Part shown: positions 8,640-17,925 of the stretch, in pieces
How the letters are laid out: the number at the start of each line of letters is the position of its first letter
Numbering within the stretch: the first letter of the stretch is position 1
Origin: Flammeovirga yaeyamensis
GTDB taxonomy: Bacteria; Bacteroidota; Bacteroidia; Cytophagales; Flammeovirgaceae
Direction: 5' to 3'
Assembly (NCBI RefSeq): GCF_018736045.1
Contig: NZ_CP076133.1
Location: 1,240,001-1,304,000, forward strand
Length of the DNA stretch: 64,000 nt
The notes under the pieces: generated by a model
The model's input: the letters and a program-made list of their open reading frames with translations, nothing else
What the model was told of the DNA's origin: nothing
Databases searched by the model: none
Program-made: the position numbers and the translations under genes

Positions 8640-10037
8640 TTACTTGATCTTTTCAATATCATTCAACTCAAAGCTACCATCGAATACTCCTTTTTGGGGA
8701 CCATAGAATCTAAATAGTAAGAAGAATCTTCTTCCTTCTACTGTAGGTAACCAATTCGCTTCTTTTCCTTTTGGTGCTTTTGGTCCAAAATAGATAGTTG
8801 TACTTCCATCTTTATTTTTCTTCACTTTGCTCATATTAGAATCGATCGTCGCTTTATCAATTTCTCTTTGATACGATGCTGTTTCTAAATCGTAGGTAGT
8901 TACTGCCCAGAAATTATCAACAGGCACATTTGCAGGGACTACTAATTTATAATTGCTGCTTCCATCCAACCATTGTCCATCCGTCGTTTCGGCAAGGTCT
9001 AAGTAGAAAGTAGCCGAGCCATAATTTTTGATACTTGTAATAATCGCATAGTACAAAGATCCTTTTGCGTTATAATCAAAAACGGATGGGTATTCATACG
9101 TCCAATCGGTCTCGAAAGCACCTGGAGGAACTAAAACACTCCATTTTTTACCTTCATACATCCAAGGATTCAATTCCCTGTGGTATTGGTTGATCATATA
9201 CTCTAATGCCTTTGGTGCTGCTTCAGCAAATAATTTCTTTTCTTTTTCCGTAGGTTGGAAAGGTTTGTTTTTCTCAATCCCCAATTGCTTAAGTATCCCC
9301 ATAAAAGCTAAATTCATGTCTTCTACAGGTTCTTCTTGAATGAATGCATGGATTTCCTCATAAAGTGACTCATCCATTTTTGGAGTACATTCTAACATTT
9401 TGTCATAGACATCCACATAATTCATCTTTGGAGGATTGGCCGCTTCAGATAGTGGATACACTTTGATTTTCTTAGTGATAGCAGTTGCTTTGGCTAAATT
9501 TTCTTCTGAAGCATTTGCGATGATTGGTCTTAATACACAAAAACCATTGTTTGTTCTTTGTGTATAAGTATAAGCTCCTGGAATAAGAGGTCCATTGTAT
9601 CCCTCAGGTATCAAGACATATTTACCTCCATTCCCTTTGTCTCTGCCTTTTGCTCCAACATCGTCGATAGGTCTTTGCCATGCATCCATGATGGTCCCGA
9701 AAACACCTACACCATCTTCGGACTTAGGAAGTTCGATTACAATAGGTCCGTCTTGTATATTCCAATAAAAATGAATGTATGGAGTGGTATTGTTTGGTGT
9801 AGCGGTCTGAAACTTCCAATTCTGGATTTTAGAATTATAAGCAACATCATTATAATCCACACCATTATCATGTAATGCATCACGATAGGTTTTGAAATTC
9901 ATAAAAGGCATTGCCCAAACAGCCGTTTCAATGGCTCTATATTCGAATAATTCATCTTCAAATTCCTGACTTTGTGCAAAGCTATTTTGAAGAATAAAAA
10001 TAAAAGCAAGTAAAAAGAGTAAGGATGATTTTTTCAT
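8640..10037 (-). CDS. DUF1254/DUF1214 domain secreted protein, copy 2
   Basis: This 465-residue protein has a cleavable signal peptide (ending NSFAQS, about residue 22) rather than a lipobox. DUF1254 covers about 30-210 (GRDKGNGGKYVLIPEGYNGP). DUF1214 covers about 330-460 (FWAVTTYDLETASYQREID, then STTIYFGPKAPKGKEANWLP). It is clearly homologous to the gene downstream but diverged, so this is an old duplication rather than a recent one. It could share a transcript with the 6969-8510 gene. The 10038-10436 gap before the next divergent gene is AT-rich promoter DNA with no convincing ORF. Confidence 0.85.
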   Translation of the reverse strand: MKKSSLLFLLAFIFILQNSFAQSQEFEDELFEYRAIETAVWAMPFMNFKTYRDALHDNGVDYNDVAYNSKIQNWKFQTATPNNTTPYIHFYWNIQDGPIVIELPKSEDGVGVFGTIMDAWQRPIDDVGAKGRDKGNGGKYVLIPEGYNGPLIPGAYTYTQRTNNGFCVLRPIIANASEENLAKATAITKKIKVYPLSEAANPPKMNYVDVYDKMLECTPKMDESLYEEIHAFIQEEPVEDMNLAFMGILKQLGIEKNKPFQPTEKEKKLFAEAAPKALEYMINQYHRELNPWMYEGKKWSVLVPPGAFETDWTYEYPSVFDYNAKGSLYYAIITSIKNYGSATFYLDLAETTDGQWLDGSSNYKLVVPANVPVDNFWAVTTYDLETASYQREIDKATIDSNMSKVKKNKDGSTTIYFGPKAPKGKEANWLPTVEGRRFFLLFRFYGPQKGVFDGSFELNDIEKIK

Positions 10038-10436
10038 TTTGATAGATGTTTAATGTTAAACATGATTGAGTGTTCATTTTCTAATATCTTACTATTAAAA
10101 ATGTCACTATTTTCATTAAAATCATTTGATATGTTTCGGTAGAGTGCTTTTTTATTTAGTTTGAAATGAAGAGTGTTTTTTCGTGTTTTGTTTTTGGTTA
10201 ATATTAAACTAAGCAAGGTTTTGCATGCCAATATAATAGTAAAAAATACGTTTTTACAAAAGCTTAACTATTTAATTTCAATAATTAAACCGATTTAACA
10301 ACTGTCGCCCGTATACTAATTTAAACTATGTTCAAAAGTGACAAATAGATAAGAACTAAACTCTTCTATGAGGATATTTCTGCAGCGAACATTTAACTAA
10401 AACCGATTATCAAATTATCATTAAAGAAACTACATT

Positions 10437-12002
10437 ATGAAGACGATCTATACCAAATCAATCCGATTAACATTGTTTCTATTGAGTATTTTTAGTTTTG
10501 CTAATGCTCAAGATGTCACAACAGTTACTGCTACAGACGACGAAATTAGTCAGAATTTAGACTTAGAAGTTGTAGCGGCTGTGTTTGGTGAATCTAAGGA
10601 TCTAGAAGACTTCGAAAATAGATTGAACGATCCCGAGAAACAAATCTCAAATCTAGATTTAAATAATGATGGGGAGGTGGATTACCTTAGAGTAGTCGAT
10701 ACTTCCAAAAAAGATACACACGTTGTCACTATTCAAGCAGTAATTGGTCAGGATCAATACCAAGACGTTGCTGTTATTGATGTTGTGAAAGACGAAAAAG
10801 GGGAAACTCAAGTTCAGGTGGTAGGAGATGTGTATATGTACGGTTCGAATTACATTGTTGAACCAGTATATGTTCACCGTCCAACTATTTATGTATGGTT
10901 TTGGGGACCTTATTACCACCCATGGAGATCGCCTTATTACTGGGGTTATTATCCTCCATTTTATAGACCTTGGAGACCTTATCCGGTACCTTATTATAGA
11001 AATAATGTAAGGGTGAATATCAATATTCATCATAGACATACCTACAGACACACCACTGTAAGAAGGTCTCATAGAGCGGCGAATATGCAGAAGAAGGCGA
11101 GAAGAATGGACTATGCGAAGCAATATCCAAACAAGTCGTTTGATAAACGTCATAAAGATATTTCTAATGCGAGTCAGTTAAAGCCGGTAACATCAGATAA
11201 CAAGGTGAAAGATAAAGCGAATCGACCTACTACTTCTGATAACAAAGCAAAGGACAAATCTACTCGTCCGGCTACATCAGATAATAAAGGAATGGATAAA
11301 GCTAACCGACCTTCTACTGCTGATAACAAGGCAAAGGACAAGTCTGTAAAACCGAGTCAGCCGACTACTTCAGATAAATCAAACAAGCCGGTAACAAACG
11401 ACAAGGTGAGTAAAGATAAATCTGAGAAGCCTGCTCAGCCATCAACAAATGATAGAAAGGCGAATTCTTCGAATTATAATACGTATCAAGAGAAATCGAC
11501 TAGGCCGAGTACGAATGATCGAAGTGTATCAAAAGATAAGGCGACAAGACCGGCTTCTCCGAGTACTAATGATAAGAGAACAGGAAAAACGTCTACGGGT
11601 CGACAAGTACAGAAGGATTGGAAAACGTCTTCTCAGAAATCAGGTAATAAATCGAATGTTCAGAATAATAAGGTGAGTGTACCGAGTTATAACTACCGGA
11701 ACAAAACAAATAACAAAAATAGTAGTTATACAAAACAGCAATCACCTTCGAACAACAACCGAAGTTCTTCGAACGTGAACAAGAACAAGTCGACAAGGCC
11801 AAGCACGAACAATAAGTCAAATAGTTCGATGAAGAAATCGTCGACAACAAATAGAAGTTCAACCACGAGACCTTCTAACATGAATAGATCGAGTAGTAAT
11901 ACGAACAAATCGTATAACCGCTCCACAACGACATCGCCTTCGAGATCGACTACGACTCGTCCGGCGACTCGAACAGCTTCACCCTCACGATCGAGGAGAT
12001 AG
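10437..12002 (+). CDS. Secreted protein with highly basic repetitive C-terminus
   Basis: The signal peptide of this 521-residue protein ends at about FANAQ (residue 25). Residues 30-150 form a conserved-looking acidic domain with a calcium-loop-like DLNNDGEVD at 74-82. Residues about 155-200 are very rich in Trp, Tyr, Pro and His. From about 240 to the end the protein is low-complexity Ser/Thr/Asn/Lys/Arg. It opens with imperfect repeats of about 15-17 residues built on TSDNKxKDKxxRP and finishes with Arg-Ser tracts. No enzyme motif was found. The polycationic tail could bind acidic or sulfated polysaccharide or the cell surface; that is inference. A strong terminator follows. Confidence 0.7.
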   Translation: MKTIYTKSIRLTLFLLSIFSFANAQDVTTVTATDDEISQNLDLEVVAAVFGESKDLEDFENRLNDPEKQISNLDLNNDGEVDYLRVVDTSKKDTHVVTIQAVIGQDQYQDVAVIDVVKDEKGETQVQVVGDVYMYGSNYIVEPVYVHRPTIYVWFWGPYYHPWRSPYYWGYYPPFYRPWRPYPVPYYRNNVRVNINIHHRHTYRHTTVRRSHRAANMQKKARRMDYAKQYPNKSFDKRHKDISNASQLKPVTSDNKVKDKANRPTTSDNKAKDKSTRPATSDNKGMDKANRPSTADNKAKDKSVKPSQPTTSDKSNKPVTNDKVSKDKSEKPAQPSTNDRKANSSNYNTYQEKSTRPSTNDRSVSKDKATRPASPSTNDKRTGKTSTGRQVQKDWKTSSQKSGNKSNVQNNKVSVPSYNYRNKTNNKNSSYTKQQSPSNNNRSSSNVNKNKSTRPSTNNKSNSSMKKSSTTNRSSTTRPSNMNRSSSNTNKSYNRSTTTSPSRSTTTRPATRTASPSRSRR

Positions 12003-12023
12003 TTAGTTCAAAATTTACAAAAA

Positions 12024-12053
12024 AAAGAGCCACCCCATATGGAGTGGCTCTTT
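12024..12053 (+). terminator. Intrinsic terminator
   Basis: AAAGAGCCAC (12024-12033) and GTGGCTCTTT (12044-12053) form a perfect 10-bp stem, with inner CC/GG pairs around an ATAT loop. It lies 21 nt after the stop of the preceding gene. The 12054-12237 stretch beyond holds nothing recognisable. Confidence 0.85.
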
Positions 12054-12237
12054 GTTATTACTATTGTTTAACCATTTGGTTAAAATTTTAAATAAACATT
12101 TAATTAAGTTAATTTCTGTAACTAAAAATCGATTTAATTAGTATTCTAAAACATAACAATTGCTTTCAATACTTATTGAAAAGTTACTATACTACAACAT
12201 ATTCAATCTCTAAAGTTGAATACATTACTTATAAAAT

Positions 12238-13350
12238 ATGAAAATGAACGATCTTAAAACTTCGCCTACTATTGATCAAGCTAAACCCGTTCAACGAATA
12301 GAATTTCTTGATTATCTTAGGGTGATTTCAATTACAATGGTATTAATGGTGCATGCCATTGAATTATTCTATTTAGCAGTAGACCATGTTTCCATAAAAC
12401 CTGGAGACGAATTTTGGGTGACTTATATGAGTAGCCCTCTACGAGCATGTGTTCCTTTATTTGTGATGGCTTCAGGGTATTTATTGGTTCCTGTAAAAGC
12501 ATCATCAAAAGAATTTTATACCAAACGTTTTACTAGAATTCTTGTGCCTTTTGCTGTGTGGTCGGTGTTATATGCTGTAGTTCCTTATTTCTTTGGAGCC
12601 GATACTTTTGCAGTGATGCAAACAAAGTTGACGACCCTATTACATAATTTCAACTTAGAATCAGGACACCTTTGGTTTATTTATATGCTTGTGGGCGTTT
12701 ATTTATTCTTGCCAATTATTTCCCCTTGGTTAAAGAGTGCCTCAAAACGTTTTATAGAATTTTATTTAGTATTATGGTTCCTATCAAGTTTCCATCATTA
12801 TTTAAAATTGGCATTTCCTGATGGTGTCTTTGGTGAAGTTTTCTGGAACGAATTCCATTCACTTTGGTATTTTTCGGGTCACTTAGGCTTTGTGGTCTTG
12901 GCCTTTTATTTCCGAAAGTTTGTGCATTTAAATCATAAGCAAAGTAGAATTATAGGCTTGATCATTTTTGGGATTGGCTATGCGATTACAGCTATTTTAT
13001 TTGGTCACTTTGTTTCTCAGACCAAAGAGATTTATTTAGTCGAGATGGCTTGGAGATTCTGTACACCAAACGTTATTTTGATGACGATCGGCTTATTTAT
13101 GCTGATTAGAACTATCAACATAAAGAATGAAAAAGTATATAGTGTAGTAAAAGAATTATCACGATTAAGTTATGGGGTCTATCTTTCTCACTTATTCTTT
13201 GTGGGATTATCTTGGACGTACATTGTTCAGCCTTTAGGTTACTCTACTCCAATATCTATTTTATTGGTAACAATATTGACATGGGTGGCTAGTAATGTAT
13301 TGGTGAAAATTCTTTCTTACTTACCAAAGAGTAAATATTTTATCGGATAG
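12238..13350 (+). CDS. Acyltransferase 3 family integral membrane protein
   Basis: This 370-residue protein has about ten hydrophobic segments and the N-terminal family block RIEFLDYLRVISITMVLMVH (about 20-40), where the Arg/Asp and His positions are typical of acyltransferase 3 proteins (OafA/WecH type). Such enzymes transfer acetyl or other acyl groups to sugars of surface glycans, with the active site reached through the inner membrane. ATG 12244 is an alternative start two codons in. No glycan biosynthesis genes adjoin it, so the acceptor is unknown. A terminator follows. Confidence 0.85.
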   Translation: MKMNDLKTSPTIDQAKPVQRIEFLDYLRVISITMVLMVHAIELFYLAVDHVSIKPGDEFWVTYMSSPLRACVPLFVMASGYLLVPVKASSKEFYTKRFTRILVPFAVWSVLYAVVPYFFGADTFAVMQTKLTTLLHNFNLESGHLWFIYMLVGVYLFLPIISPWLKSASKRFIEFYLVLWFLSSFHHYLKLAFPDGVFGEVFWNEFHSLWYFSGHLGFVVLAFYFRKFVHLNHKQSRIIGLIIFGIGYAITAILFGHFVSQTKEIYLVEMAWRFCTPNVILMTIGLFMLIRTINIKNEKVYSVVKELSRLSYGVYLSHLFFVGLSWTYIVQPLGYSTPISILLVTILTWVASNVLVKILSYLPKSKYFIG

Positions 13351-13369
13351 TATAAAGTCATCATCATTT

Positions 13370-13410
13370 AATGAGTCTAAGGAGTACGAATTTCTTAGAC
13401 TCATTTTTAT
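13370..13410 (+). terminator. Intrinsic terminator after the acyltransferase gene
   Basis: AATGAGTCTAAG (13370-13381) pairs perfectly with CTTAGACTCATT (13394-13405), followed by TTTATT. Confidence 0.8.
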
Positions 13411-13497
13411 TTATCGACAGTTAAGCGACTTATCATTTCATCTGAAAAATGCCTTTAGATTTTTTCTAAATTACTTATCCCTTTTCAATTCACTTTG

Positions 13498-13505
13498 TAT
13501 ATTTG
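13498..13505 (+). promoter_or_regulatory. Bacteroidetes -7 element before the uptake cluster
   Basis: TATATTTG matches TAnnTTTG exactly and ends 27 nt before the ATG at 13533. No clear -33 TTTG box was found. Confidence 0.55.
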
Positions 13506-13532
13506 CATTGCTCTTAATTTAAGCACACCCTA

Positions 13533-13925
13533 ATGATGAACAAACTGAACATATCAGTTACTTTTTTTCTAGCATCGATCGTATTTCTTCAGACGATTTA
13601 TGGCCCATTGGTTTATATGGACTTTAAAATGCGTCAGGATTTTTATGCGAACGTTTTGTGCTTGAACAAAAACCGAACAGACCTTCCACAGGTTTGTGGG
13701 GGGCGATGTCAGCTAAAATCTAAGTTAGCAGAAGCTACTACAGAGACAAGTAGTAGCGAAAAGGAAAACTCTCTGAAAGAAGTGGTATCTGAACCTCTTT
13801 TACTTTCCATTTTTATGTTTTCTGATAAGGGTACAATGGATAATATCCACCAATTGCCTCTTTTAGTGGACGAAACAGTGGATGGGGACTTTATTGCTTC
13901 GATTTTCCATCCTCCCATCGTCTAA
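13533..13925 (+). CDS. Small membrane-anchored Cys-containing protein upstream of a TonB receptor
   Basis: This 130-residue protein has an N-terminal hydrophobic segment (about 6-30) and then a short block CLNKNRTDLPQVCGGRCQLK (about 43-62) with three cysteines. A C-x-N-K...C-x-G-x-C block of this kind is common in short Bacteroidetes proteins encoded just before TonB-dependent receptors for metals or heme; I know the pattern but no assigned biochemical role. The remainder is Ser/Glu-rich and hydrophobic near the end. A start at the second Met (13536) is equally possible. Location and the three cysteines suggest a part in metal handling with the receptor at 14149. Confidence 0.65.
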   Translation: MMNKLNISVTFFLASIVFLQTIYGPLVYMDFKMRQDFYANVLCLNKNRTDLPQVCGGRCQLKSKLAEATTETSSSEKENSLKEVVSEPLLLSIFMFSDKGTMDNIHQLPLLVDETVDGDFIASIFHPPIV

Positions 13926-13972
13926 TTCAACTCCCTATACGACTTTTTAAACATCATTTTTATGGTAGGGAC

Positions 13973-14026
13973 GACTATGTCCAATAGTCAGACCTTATAT
14001 TTTTTGAGATAATCGTTTTTTATCTC
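13973..14026 (+). other. Two short hairpins in the leader of the TonB receptor gene
   Basis: GACTA/TAGTC (13973-13977, 13985-13989) and GAGATAA/TTATCTC (14006-14012, 14020-14026) can fold in the 223-nt gap between the small Cys protein and the receptor. They may be transcript-processing or attenuation structures. No known riboswitch was recognised. Confidence 0.3.
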
Positions 14027-14148
14027 CAGGTCGTTACACCCTTTATTTTTTACATCATTTCATAACCATCTTTCTGGGCTATTGAATTCGTACGTTTTAA
14101 AGCGTATTCAAAAGTGATAGTAGATCGTTATGTCCAAATAAAATAGCA

Positions 14149-16443
14149 ATGAAAACGCAATTTTTAGGTGCTCTTCTTTTGATTTTGAGCATCACTTCTC
14201 TTCATGCCCAAAATTTAGTCATCAAAGGTTTAGTACAAGATGATTTATCAAAAGATCCTTTGATAGGTGCGGTAGTGGTTAATCAGAAAAACAATAATTA
14301 TACAGTCACTGATGCCAAAGGAAATTATACTTTGGAAGTAGATTATGAGGATATCATTCTTATTAAAATGCTTGGCTATACCACCCTTTCAATCAAAGCA
14401 AAAGAGGTGGGTGAAACGATTTCAATGCAGCAAGATGATTATGTATTGAATCAAGTGATTGTTTCTGCAAGTAGAGATGCCCAAAAGAGGGAGGAAGCAC
14501 CCATGGCCATCACTTCTATTGGAGCAACAATGTTGGAAGAATCAAAAGTACAATCCTTAGAACAAGTCATCAATAAAGTGGCAGGTGTTGTGATGGCTGA
14601 CCTTGGTAGCGAACAACACATGATGGCTATTCGACAACCGATGTCGACCAAGAGTTTGTTCTTGTATATGGAAGATGGACTTCCGATTCGTCCAACAGGT
14701 ATTTTTAACCACAATGCTTTGAATGAGATGAACATGGCAGTTGCTCAAAATATTGAAGTGATTCGAGGTCCAGCTTCCGCTTTGTATGGGTCTGAAGCCA
14801 TTGGTGGAGCAATCAATATTATTACAAAAACACCTTCTTTAGTCCCGACAGCTAAGGTGCAGTTAAGAGGAGATTCTTATGGATATCAAAGAATTGATGC
14901 CGTAGTAGAAGGATCAACTAACGATGGAAAGTTAGGTGTTAGTGTAGGTGGATATTCTGCAAAAAGAGAAAATGGGTATTTAGATCATAGTGATTTTGAT
15001 AAAACAATTCTTTCAGCTGTGCTTCAATATCAAGTGAATGAAAGCTTAAAATTAACATCAAATACTACTTACATGAAGTATTATTCTGATATGGGTTCTT
15101 CTTTGGATAGTACCTCATTTTATGATAGAGACTTTACGTCACTTCATAACTTCACTAAAAGAGAAATCGAACTTTGGAGGTCAACATTTACAGTAGATAA
15201 GGTGTGGAGTGAAAATAGTAAAACTGTAGCAAAAGCCTTCTTTAGAACCAATACTTTAGGACAGATTCCGAGTTATAGAATCAAGAATGATTGGGGAAAT
15301 CCTGCAGTGGCAAAAGGTGAAGTAAATGAGAGTTCTTTCCAAAGTTATGGCGGAGTGATTCAACATAATCAGAAAATTCCTTCTTTGAAAACAACCATTA
15401 GAATTGGGGCAAGTATCGATTATAGTCCAACGGCATTCTGGGCCAATTATATTGATGTTGATCGAGATGAAACAGGTCGTTATGTGGGTTATACTGAAAC
15501 AGATTCGGTATTATCAGATTATCAAACCAACTTATTAAATACGGGTTTGTATGCTCAAGTTGAGGTGAACCCTGTAGATCGTTTATTTATTACTGCTGGA
15601 GTTCGTTCGGATCACTTTAAGTACGATTATAAGAACAATTTAGACGAGAACGCTTTTTCAGGAGCGCCTAATTCCATCAACTATTTTAATGCAGTGACTC
15701 CAAGAATTGGAGCGACCTATACCTTGTTAAACGGGTTAGGATTTTATGCGAACTATAGTGTTGGTTTCATGCCTCCTCAAGTATCAGAATTATATAGGGG
15801 AGTGAAAGTACCTACTTTAGAACCATCATATTATAACAATGCAGAAGTAGGGTCTTGGTATGAATTACCAAAAGGTTTGGGTTACCTAGAATTAGCATAT
15901 TACAACATGAATGGGGAAAACGAAATCGTTTCTGTGTTGCAAGACGACGGTTCTTATGAGAACGAAAATGCAGGATCTACTAATCATGAAGGAGTTGAAG
16001 CGGCCTTGCATTTCAAACCAATTGCACAGCTTTTCTTAAGAGTAGGAGGAAGTTATGCAGAACATACTTTTGAGCAGTTTGATACTGGAACTGAAGACCT
16101 TTCAGGGAATACGATGGCCAATGCACCAAATTGGGTAGCAAATATGGAATTGACCTACAAACCTAAATTCTTAAAAGGATTTAGAGCTGCATTGGAATTC
16201 CAAAAAGTGAGTGAGTATTACATGGATAATCAAAATACCAAAAAATATGAGGGCTACCATTTGTTTAATTTACGTTTCGGGTATCAGTTTAAAGGATTCG
16301 ATACTTGGGTAAATATCATGAATGTAACAGACGAGTTGTATGCCACAAGAGTATCAAAATCTGCTTGGGGAGAAAATTACAACTTAGGTGCACCTCGTAC
16401 TTTTCAAATTGGTATCGGATATACAATTAGCAAAAACAAATAA
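14149..16443 (+). CDS. TonB-dependent outer-membrane receptor
   Basis: The order in this 764-residue protein is signal peptide (to about residue 20), carboxypeptidase-regulatory-like beta-sandwich (about 23-105, IKGLVQDDLSKDPLIGAVVV), plug domain (about 110-230, with IEVIRGPASALYGSEAIGGA) and 22-strand barrel (to the end, last residue Lys). It is of the siderophore/metal class, not the SusC class, judged by length and plug. It would import a chelated metal or vitamin across the outer membrane using TonB-ExbBD. A PepSY membrane protein starts 3 nt after its stop, a pairing typical of ferric-siderophore or copper uptake. The ligand cannot be read directly. Confidence 0.92.
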   Translation: MKTQFLGALLLILSITSLHAQNLVIKGLVQDDLSKDPLIGAVVVNQKNNNYTVTDAKGNYTLEVDYEDIILIKMLGYTTLSIKAKEVGETISMQQDDYVLNQVIVSASRDAQKREEAPMAITSIGATMLEESKVQSLEQVINKVAGVVMADLGSEQHMMAIRQPMSTKSLFLYMEDGLPIRPTGIFNHNALNEMNMAVAQNIEVIRGPASALYGSEAIGGAINIITKTPSLVPTAKVQLRGDSYGYQRIDAVVEGSTNDGKLGVSVGGYSAKRENGYLDHSDFDKTILSAVLQYQVNESLKLTSNTTYMKYYSDMGSSLDSTSFYDRDFTSLHNFTKREIELWRSTFTVDKVWSENSKTVAKAFFRTNTLGQIPSYRIKNDWGNPAVAKGEVNESSFQSYGGVIQHNQKIPSLKTTIRIGASIDYSPTAFWANYIDVDRDETGRYVGYTETDSVLSDYQTNLLNTGLYAQVEVNPVDRLFITAGVRSDHFKYDYKNNLDENAFSGAPNSINYFNAVTPRIGATYTLLNGLGFYANYSVGFMPPQVSELYRGVKVPTLEPSYYNNAEVGSWYELPKGLGYLELAYYNMNGENEIVSVLQDDGSYENENAGSTNHEGVEAALHFKPIAQLFLRVGGSYAEHTFEQFDTGTEDLSGNTMANAPNWVANMELTYKPKFLKGFRAALEFQKVSEYYMDNQNTKKYEGYHLFNLRFGYQFKGFDTWVNIMNVTDELYATRVSKSAWGENYNLGAPRTFQIGIGYTISKNK

Positions 16444-16446
16444 CCA

Positions 16447-17871
16447 ATGAATTTATATCAACTGCATAGAAAGTTAAGCTTAATCGCTTTATTACCTGTT
16501 TTAGCTTGGACGTTGAGCGGAGTAATGCACCCTTTGATGTCGAATTTTAAACCAAATGTAAAACAACGTTTGGCAATCAATACAGATGTGAAGGAATTGG
16601 ATGATCAAGCACTTTCGATCGATTCAATCATGACGCTACACCACTGGGAAGACATTCAGTCTTTCCGGTTGGTACTTCTCGATTCTACTCTTTTTTATCA
16701 AGTAAAAAGGGAGAACAAAAATATCTATGTAAACCTACTTTCTGGAGAGGTTCTTCAAAATGGAGACCTTACCTATGCCACTTATTTAGCAGGTTTATAT
16801 TCAGAAGATGATGCCTCAAAAATCACTTCTATAGAAGAGCAAAAGGAGTTCTCTAACGAATATGTAAAAATTGCGAGAATACTTCCGGTATATAAAGTAT
16901 CCTATCAAAGAATGGATGGGTTAAGGGTATTTATTGATGTCAATACCGATCAGATGACCTATGCAACCAATCATATTCGAAGTGTTTTCCAACAATTTTT
17001 CTTGTGGGCACACAGTTGGACGTTTTTAGATTTTAATACTACCTTCCGTTTGATGGTGTTAGGTTTATTTATCAGTATTACTTTTGTGGCAGGGGTGACC
17101 GGAATTTTGGTGTACACTAAGTTTAGGAAAATGTATCAAAAACAAGATACTTCTCGAATTCCTTGGCAAAGAAGATTGCATCGATCGTTAGGTATCGCTT
17201 TATCCTTCACTCTTCTGTTGTTTGCTTTAAGCGCCTTTATGCACATGCTTCCAAAATACAATGCATTAGATAAGACGTCGTATAAAAGTGATATTTCTTT
17301 TTCTAAAGAGGAGTTGAAAAAAGAGGTTGATTTTCCTAAAGGATGGTTGAACTATCAGCCGGTTAAGGTGAATGACCATCCTTATTATCAAGTACATTAC
17401 AAGAAAGGGAGAGCCGTTTCTAAAAGATATTTTGATGCTAATACCGGAGAAGAGTTGATGCAAGGAGATAGTGTGTATGCGGTTCAATTGGCAAAACAGT
17501 ACAGTGGACTTTCAGAGGTGAAATCAATCACTTCTTACTATAAATTTGAAAACGAATATGGCTTTATCAATAAGTTGTTGCCTGTTCAAAAAGTACAATT
17601 TGTTGGTGAAGGAAATCCACGTTGGTATATCGATACAAAGACAAGTTTTGTAGGTGCTATTATCGAAGATAAAGCGGCCTTATCGGGATTTATTTTTGCC
17701 TATTTTCATAAGTATCATCTATTTGATTTTCTGGGAAAAGGAGCTAGAGATACGATTATGTCCACTTTTGCATTAGGGAATTTCTTAGTTGCTCTTTTAG
17801 GATTTTGGATGTATATCAATATCAAAAAGAAGAAGAAAAGAAATAGAAGAAAAAAGGAATTTGTGATCTAA
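16447..17871 (+). CDS. PepSY-associated transmembrane protein
   Basis: This 474-residue inner-membrane protein has hydrophobic segments near residues 10-28, 195-225, 262-285 and 435-460. Large periplasmic stretches between them resemble PepSY-type folds (QSFRLVLLDSTLFYQVKRE and HPYYQVHYKKGRAVSKRYF, each followed by a TGE-type turn). Proteins of the PepSY-associated TM family next to TonB receptors are implicated in reduction or transfer of imported iron-siderophore complexes. The gene is almost certainly cotranscribed with the receptor 3 nt upstream. The C-terminus is a Lys/Arg-rich cytoplasmic tail. Confidence 0.88.
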   Translation: MNLYQLHRKLSLIALLPVLAWTLSGVMHPLMSNFKPNVKQRLAINTDVKELDDQALSIDSIMTLHHWEDIQSFRLVLLDSTLFYQVKRENKNIYVNLLSGEVLQNGDLTYATYLAGLYSEDDASKITSIEEQKEFSNEYVKIARILPVYKVSYQRMDGLRVFIDVNTDQMTYATNHIRSVFQQFFLWAHSWTFLDFNTTFRLMVLGLFISITFVAGVTGILVYTKFRKMYQKQDTSRIPWQRRLHRSLGIALSFTLLLFALSAFMHMLPKYNALDKTSYKSDISFSKEELKKEVDFPKGWLNYQPVKVNDHPYYQVHYKKGRAVSKRYFDANTGEELMQGDSVYAVQLAKQYSGLSEVKSITSYYKFENEYGFINKLLPVQKVQFVGEGNPRWYIDTKTSFVGAIIEDKAALSGFIFAYFHKYHLFDFLGKGARDTIMSTFALGNFLVALLGFWMYINIKKKKKRNRRKKEFVI

Positions 17872-17880
17872 TATTTAGCC

Positions 17881-17924
17881 ATTGGTTTGTACTTATATTG
17901 ATGATAATCTGAGTACAAACCAAT
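17881..17924. terminator. Bidirectional terminator between PepSY gene and LysR gene
   Basis: ATTGGTTTGTACT (17881-17893) and AGTACAAACCAAT (17912-17924) are a perfect 13-bp inverted repeat between two convergent genes. Confidence 0.75.
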
Positions 17925-17925
17925 T

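Noticed and set aside
10034-10231. An open frame of 65 codons on the minus strand in the gap between the DUF1254/DUF1214 gene and the basic repeat protein
   Set aside because: Low-complexity AT-rich composition, no promoter match, it overlaps the start of the known gene, and no recognisable protein features.
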